From Paractinoplanes polyasparticus (lineage in GTDB: Bacteria > Actinomycetota > Actinomycetes > Mycobacteriales > Micromonosporaceae): a stretch of DNA of 64,000 nt. How positions within the stretch are numbered: the first letter of the stretch is position 1; each line of letters begins with the position of its first letter. Shown here in pieces: positions 60,119-64,000 of the stretch. The DNA lies in assembly GCF_019710575.1 (NCBI RefSeq), contig NZ_JAHWFK010000034.1:124001-188000 (forward strand), given 5' to 3'. The notes beneath the pieces were generated by a model, which was given only the letters and a program-made list of their open reading frames with translations, was not told where the DNA came from and ran no database searches. Both the position numbers and the translations under genes were made by a program.

Positions 60119-61060
60119 ATGAGCGACGAACGACGCGGATATCTCTACGGCCTCGCGGCGTACGTGTTGTGGGGATTCTTCCCGATCTACTTCAAGCATC
60201 TTCAGCCCGCGTCGCCGTTCGAGATCCTGGCCCACCGGGTCATCTGGTCGGTCGTGTTCGTCAGTTTGCTGCTCGCGGTCGTCCGTAACTGGCGGTTTCT
60301 CCAGCGCCTCGCCCGCAGTCCCAAGCTGCTGGGCGGCCTCGGCCTGGCGGCGGTGCTGATCGCCGTCAACTGGGGCACCTACATCTACGGCGTCAACTCG
60401 TCGCGGGTTGTCGAGACGGCGCTCGGCTACTTCATCACCCCGCTGGTCATCGTGCTGCTCGGCGTGACCGTGCAGCGTGAGCGTCTTCGCGTCCTGCAGT
60501 GGGTCGCCGTCGGGGTCGGCGCCGTCGCCGTGGTCGTGCTGACCATCGACTACGGGCACCTGCCGTACATCGCCCTGGTGCTGGCGGCCAGCTTCGGCAG
60601 CTACAGTCTGGTGAAGAAGCGCATGTCGCTACCGCCGGCCGAGGGCCTCTTCGTCGAGTCGTCCGTGCTGGCGTTGCCCGCGCTCGTCTTCGTCGGCTGG
60701 CTCACCGTGTCGGGCGACGCGAAGTTCGGGAACGTGTCGGTCACCCACACCCTGCTCATGATCTTTTCAGGGCTGGCCACCGCGCTGCCGCTGCTGCTGT
60801 TCGCGGCCGCGGCCAACCGGGTGCCCATGGTGGGCATCGGCATCCTGCAGTACGTGGCGCCGATCCTCCAGCTCGCCGTCGGGCTGCTCATCTACCACGA
60901 GCCGATGCCACCGGCCCGCCTCGCCGGCTTCGCCCTCGTGTGGGTGGCGCTGATCATCTTCACGTTCGACGCCCTGCGCCGCCGCGCCCGTGCCGAGCAG
61001 ACGGTGGCCGGCCCGACGGCCGCCACCGTCGAACCGGCCACCACCCTGCCACCCCGCTGA
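60119..61060 (+). CDS. rarD: EamA family transporter RarD
   Basis: 313 residues and ten membrane helices. The N-terminus GYLYGLAAYVLWGFFPIYFK, the segment FEILAHRVIWSVVFVSLLLA and NWGTYIYGVNSSRVVETALG are the signatures of RarD (drug/metabolite transporter superfamily). The substrate is not settled; the name derives from chloramphenicol sensitivity. ATG start. It converges on the anti-sigma gene with 15 nt between. Confidence 0.93.
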   Translation: MSDERRGYLYGLAAYVLWGFFPIYFKHLQPASPFEILAHRVIWSVVFVSLLLAVVRNWRFLQRLARSPKLLGGLGLAAVLIAVNWGTYIYGVNSSRVVETALGYFITPLVIVLLGVTVQRERLRVLQWVAVGVGAVAVVVLTIDYGHLPYIALVLAASFGSYSLVKKRMSLPPAEGLFVESSVLALPALVFVGWLTVSGDAKFGNVSVTHTLLMIFSGLATALPLLLFAAAANRVPMVGIGILQYVAPILQLAVGLLIYHEPMPPARLAGFALVWVALIIFTFDALRRRARAEQTVAGPTAATVEPATTLPPR

Positions 61061-61075
61061 CCCGGAATCAGAGGA

Positions 61076-61798
61076 TCAGGGGACGTCGTAGGCGAGCAGC
61101 GCCTTTCCGTCGAACTGCACCAACTCGAGCCGGGACAGGCTGCCCGGGCCGAAATGGGTGACGGCGGGCATCGTGAACTCCGCGCCGGGCGCCGCTTGCC
61201 AGGAGCCGAGCTGTTCCGACTGCTCGTCGGGCCCGTACGCAACCAGGCGGAAGGTGTAGGGACGGGATGCCGCGCTGCTGTAGGAACAGACCAGATCGAC
61301 CTTGGTGCCACCGGCGGTGCTGGTCAGCCGCACGGAAGCGGTGACCGGCGACGATTTCTGGATCGATGTCATCGCGATGGCAGGGCCGGCCGGCGGTGCG
61401 GCCGGGGCGGCGTTGTCGCTGGTCCATGCGAAGAGCCCGACGCCGATCAGCGCCACGAGCACGGCCGCGGCGGCGGTGCTCATCACCCGTACGCTGAAAG
61501 CCTTGCGCTTCTTCTTCCGCCGCTTGGCATCGGGGGCCAGCGTGGCCCACTCGCTCGTCGCCCAGTCGCGCAGCGAGGCCCCGGGGTGGCCCTCCCCGCT
61601 GGTCAGCGTGGGGTCGAGCAGCTTGGCGAACTCCTTGGCGTCGAGCCGGGACAGCACGTCGGGAAGCGCCGAGATGTCGGCCACCGCCTCTCGGCAGAAC
61701 GAGCACGTGGCCAGGTGGCTCTCGTACGCCGCACGCTCCGCCGGCGACAAGGCGCCGAGCACATAGGCTCCGTCGTCATGCTCGTGCTCGCAGTGCAC
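61076..61798 (-). CDS. Zinc-finger anti-sigma factor (membrane)
   Basis: 240 residues. The zf-HC2 domain reads HDDGAYVLGALSPAERAAYE then SHLATCSFCREAV, with His-x3-Cys-x2-Cys. One membrane helix (MSTAAAAVLVALIGVGLFAW, residues near 115) leads to an extracellular domain of about 110 residues. Such proteins bind ECF sigma factors. No sigma gene is adjacent, so the target is unlinked. The start is GTG at 61798 after GGAGG; the longer frame is antisense of the IclR gene. Confidence 0.87.
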   Translation of the reverse strand: MHCEHEHDDGAYVLGALSPAERAAYESHLATCSFCREAVADISALPDVLSRLDAKEFAKLLDPTLTSGEGHPGASLRDWATSEWATLAPDAKRRKKKRKAFSVRVMSTAAAAVLVALIGVGLFAWTSDNAAPAAPPAGPAIAMTSIQKSSPVTASVRLTSTAGGTKVDLVCSYSSAASRPYTFRLVAYGPDEQSEQLGSWQAAPGAEFTMPAVTHFGPGSLSRLELVQFDGKALLAYDVP

Positions 61799-61908
61799 CC
61801 CGTCACCACCCTCCGCTGATCGCCCGCCTGCAAGGTGTTCTACGGGCGAGGCGAACGAGAGGTTCAACGGAGTCTTAGCCGCCCTCGTCAGACCGGCGGA
61901 ATCGAGCC

Positions 61909-62703
61909 TCAGGCCGTGGCCGACTCCCCCGCCGAGAGGGCTTCGGCGACATTGCGGGCGGCGGCGGTCAACTTGGCCCGCACGACCCGGGCCGAGGTGA
62001 GCATCTCGGCGGCGGGCAGCGCGCACGCCAGCACGAGCCGCCGCTCGATGTCGCGGTCGGCAGTCACCAGCACCGAAGCGCAGGCCAGACCCTGCCGGAA
62101 CTGACCCATCTCGAGCTGCATGCCGCGCCTCTCCCCCGCGGCGAGATCGGCCTCGAGCGCCTCGGGGGTGGTGAGCGTGGCCGGCGTGAACTGCCGCATG
62201 CCGTAGTCGCGCAGGTAGCGCGCCCGCTGATCGGGGGTGAGCGTCGCCAGCAGGGCCTTGCCGAGCGCCGTGGCGTGGCCGCCCTCGTCGAAGCCGGGCG
62301 ACATGTCGTCGACGAACGGCGACCGGGCGCCCTCGGCCGACGCGGTGATCGCTATGCGGCCGCCGACGAACCGGCCCAGATAGTGGGTGTAGCCACTGTC
62401 GAGCGCGGCGCGCCGCAACGCCTCGCCGACGGCGGGCGGGCCGCGGAAGGCAGAGACCAGCTCGCGGTATCGGTCGGCGATCTCCAGGCCCACGATGTAC
62501 GTGCCGTCCTCGCGGCGGATCACGTAGCCCTCGTAGGCGAGGGTGCGCACAAGGTGATACGTCGTCGCGACGGTCAATTCGCACCGTCGCGCTATCTGCT
62601 TCACGGTGAGTCCGCGGGGCGCCCGGCCAACCGACTCGAGCACGCGCAGGGCACGTGACACGCTCCGAATCAGGTCGGACGGCTCCGCCAGGGGGTCGCG
62701 CAC
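61909..62703 (-). CDS. IclR family transcriptional regulator
   Basis: 264 residues. The N-terminal winged helix (RALRVLESVGRAPRGLTVKQ, IARRCELTVATTYHLVRTLA) and the IclR effector domain (VGEALRRAALDSGYTHYLGR, GGHATALGKALLATLTPDQR) are both complete. The last part has VLVTADRDIERRLVLACALP. The effector is unknown. It is divergent from the MFS gene at 62856, its likely target. The start is GTG. Confidence 0.93.
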   Translation of the reverse strand: MRDPLAEPSDLIRSVSRALRVLESVGRAPRGLTVKQIARRCELTVATTYHLVRTLAYEGYVIRREDGTYIVGLEIADRYRELVSAFRGPPAVGEALRRAALDSGYTHYLGRFVGGRIAITASAEGARSPFVDDMSPGFDEGGHATALGKALLATLTPDQRARYLRDYGMRQFTPATLTTPEALEADLAAGERRGMQLEMGQFRQGLACASVLVTADRDIERRLVLACALPAAEMLTSARVVRAKLTAAARNVAEALSAGESATA

Positions 62704-62788
62704 TGCTACCTCCGACGCCAGGGACTTACACCATATGAATAATCTTCCTCCGAGGGAATGCCAAAAGCGTGTGGATCACGGTCGATTT

Positions 62789-62801
62789 ACACGACCCGTG
62801 T
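62789..62801. promoter_or_regulatory. Inverted repeat in the IclR-MFS divergent gap
   Basis: ACACG-ACC-CGTGT, a perfect 5-nt inverted repeat in the 152-nt gap between the two divergent genes. It is a possible IclR operator. Confidence 0.35.
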
Positions 62802-62855
62802 GGTCATTAGCACTCAGCGCGCTCGGATGCATTCTGTCGGCCTAGTCTGCGAGAG

Positions 62856-64000
62856 ATGATCGACTCGCCCCCGGACGCGCCCACCAGCGCCTTACGAGCA
62901 TCGATCGGCGCACTGACGACGACGATCGCTGTCAGCGTCCCGGTCTTCCTCGTCGGTGGCCTCGCCGTGCAGATCGGCGACGAGCTCCGGTTCTCGCCGG
63001 CCGGGCTCGGCCTGGCGGTCTCGGCCTACTTCGGCGCCAGCGCGCTCGCCTCGGTGCCGGCCGGTTACCTGGTCGAGCGGTTCGGCGCGACGCGCGTGTC
63101 GCGGGCCGGCATCGCCCTCGCCGTCGCCTCGTTGCTGGGCGTAGCAGCCTTCGCGAATACACTGTGGAGTCTCATCCTGATCCTCGCGCTGGGCGCCGCG
63201 GCCAACGCAATGGGGCAGCTGGCGAGCAATACGGCGCTGTCCCGGCACGTGCCGCCGCGGCGGCAGGGTCTCTCCTTCGGCATCAAGCAGGCCGCCATCC
63301 CGGTAGCGACGCTGCTGTCCGGCGCGGCCGTTCCCGTGGTCGCGCTGACCTTGGGCTGGCGGTGGGCGTTCGTCTTCGTCGCCGGACTGGCCGCGGCCAC
63401 GCTCCCACTGGTTCCGAACGAGCCCGCGGCGACCTCGGCGAAGTCGACGAAAACGGCGAAGCGGGCAACCGGGGCGCTCATCGTGATCGGCGTCGGCGCC
63501 ACCCTGGCCGCAGCGGCGGCGAACGCGCTCGGCACGTTCCTGGTCGACTCGGCCGTCGCTCGCGGTATTTCTCCGGGGCCGGCCGGCTTGGCCCTGACGC
63601 TGGGTAGCGCCGTCTGCGTCACGTCCCGCATTCTCGGCGGGTGGCTGGCCGACCGCCGGCCGGACCGGGCCATCACCATGATCTCCGGCCTGCTGCTGAC
63701 CGGAGCGATCGGGCTGAGCCTGCTCGCCGTGCCCGGCAGCCCGGCGCTCGTGGCCGGCGTGGTGCTGGGCTTCGGTTTCGGCTGGGCCTGGCCGGGCCTG
63801 ATGAACTTCGCAGTCGTCCGGCTGCACCCGCAGGCCCCCGCCGCCGCCACGTCGATCACCCAGACCGGGGTCTACGCGGGCGGCTGCATCGGGCCGCTCG
63901 GCCTGGGCACGCTGGCCACGGCCGCCGGCTATCCGACGATGTGGGTGGTCGCGGCCGTGGCGATGCTGGGCGCGGCCGCGGCAATGCTGCTCGGCAGCCA
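62856..64000 (+). CDS. MFS transporter (3' truncated by window end)
   Basis: 382 codons run from the ATG to the last base without a stop, so the gene continues outside. Translated from the sequence, it begins MIDSPPDAPTSALRASIGAL, then has VSVPVFLVGGLAVQIGDELR and the motif GASALASVPAGYLVERFGAT; later GFGFGWAWPGLMNFAVVRLH and ITQTGVYAGGCIGP. It is a 12-helix permease of the MFS_1 group, which includes sugar- and acid-transport proteins. It is divergent from the IclR gene and probably regulated by it. Confidence 0.88.
   Translation, partial: MIDSPPDAPTSALRASIGALTTTIAVSVPVFLVGGLAVQIGDELRFSPAGLGLAVSAYFGASALASVPAGYLVERFGATRVSRAGIALAVASLLGVAAFANTLWSLILILALGAAANAMGQLASNTALSRHVPPRRQGLSFGIKQAAIPVATLLSGAAVPVVALTLGWRWAFVFVAGLAAATLPLVPNEPAATSAKSTKTAKRATGALIVIGVGATLAAAAANALGTFLVDSAVARGISPGPAGLALTLGSAVCVTSRILGGWLADRRPDRAITMISGLLLTGAIGLSLLAVPGSPALVAGVVLGFGFGWAWPGLMNFAVVRLHPQAPAAATSITQTGVYAGGCIGPLGLGTLATAAGYPTMWVVAAVAMLGAAAAMLLGS

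Overview
This window is high-GC, gene-dense chromosome from an actinobacterium, most likely of the Micromonosporaceae (an Actinoplanes- or Micromonospora-like organism). The evidence is the codon use, frequent GTG starts, many 4-nt start/stop overlaps, XRE/DUF397 pairs, type VII secretion genes, an actinobacterial Tad locus, BldG, and the MFS-dTMP kinase fusion. No rRNA, CRISPR array, prophage or insertion sequence was seen. One tRNA (Thr-CGT) is present. The first and last genes are cut by the window edges.

Layout. 1-5.9 kb: end of an XPB-type helicase, a PadR/HAAS regulatory pair with a palindromic operator, a secreted Ig-like protein, and a split bacterial NHEJ module (ligase and polymerase proteins divergent from Ku) followed by a Nudix hydrolase. 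5.9-12.6 kb: an MFS exporter facing a six-gene minus-strand run (sugar acetyltransferase, TetR, MFS, two small unknowns, GNAT), then a geranylgeranyl-reductase-like flavoprotein. 12.6-16 kb: two DUF397 genes with their XRE/DUF5753 regulator, two small membrane proteins, and tRNA-Thr. 16-22.4 kb: a membrane metallophosphoesterase, a PSP1 protein, an LPXTG surface protein and a three-gene type-VII-secretion-like set (YbaB-, EspC- and WXG-like).

22.5-51.9 kb is an actinobacterial housekeeping block: holB, MFS-tmk fusion, topA, hppA, bldG with its anti-sigma partner, a DUF1998-type helicase, the Tad pilus locus, HAD hydrolase, acs, and an epoxide-hydrolase-like protein. As recalled, the same order occurs around bldG in Streptomyces and around topA-acs in Mycobacterium. 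Within the Tad locus, cpaE-tadA-tadB-small ORF-tadC are joined by 4-nt overlaps, and so are pilin-tadE-tadE-like. An unannotated 59-residue ORF sits between tadB and tadC, coupled on both sides.

52-59 kb is the most unusual segment. A 1126-residue protein has two SseB-like domains, about 650 residues of Pro/Ala/Gln repeats and an unrecognised C-terminal domain. It is translationally coupled to a 120-residue partner and sits beside a WXG100 pair that is divergent from eccE. I read it as a candidate type VII secretion substrate or polymorphic toxin with its immunity or chaperone protein; that is inference. 59-64 kb holds a GNAT enzyme, RarD, an anti-sigma factor with no adjacent sigma gene, and an IclR regulator divergent from an MFS gene.

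Three perfect DnaA boxes (TTATCCACA), two of the TTGTCCACA form and several near matches lie in gaps next to holB, cpaE/STAS, acs and eccE. This is unexpected in DNA this GC-rich.
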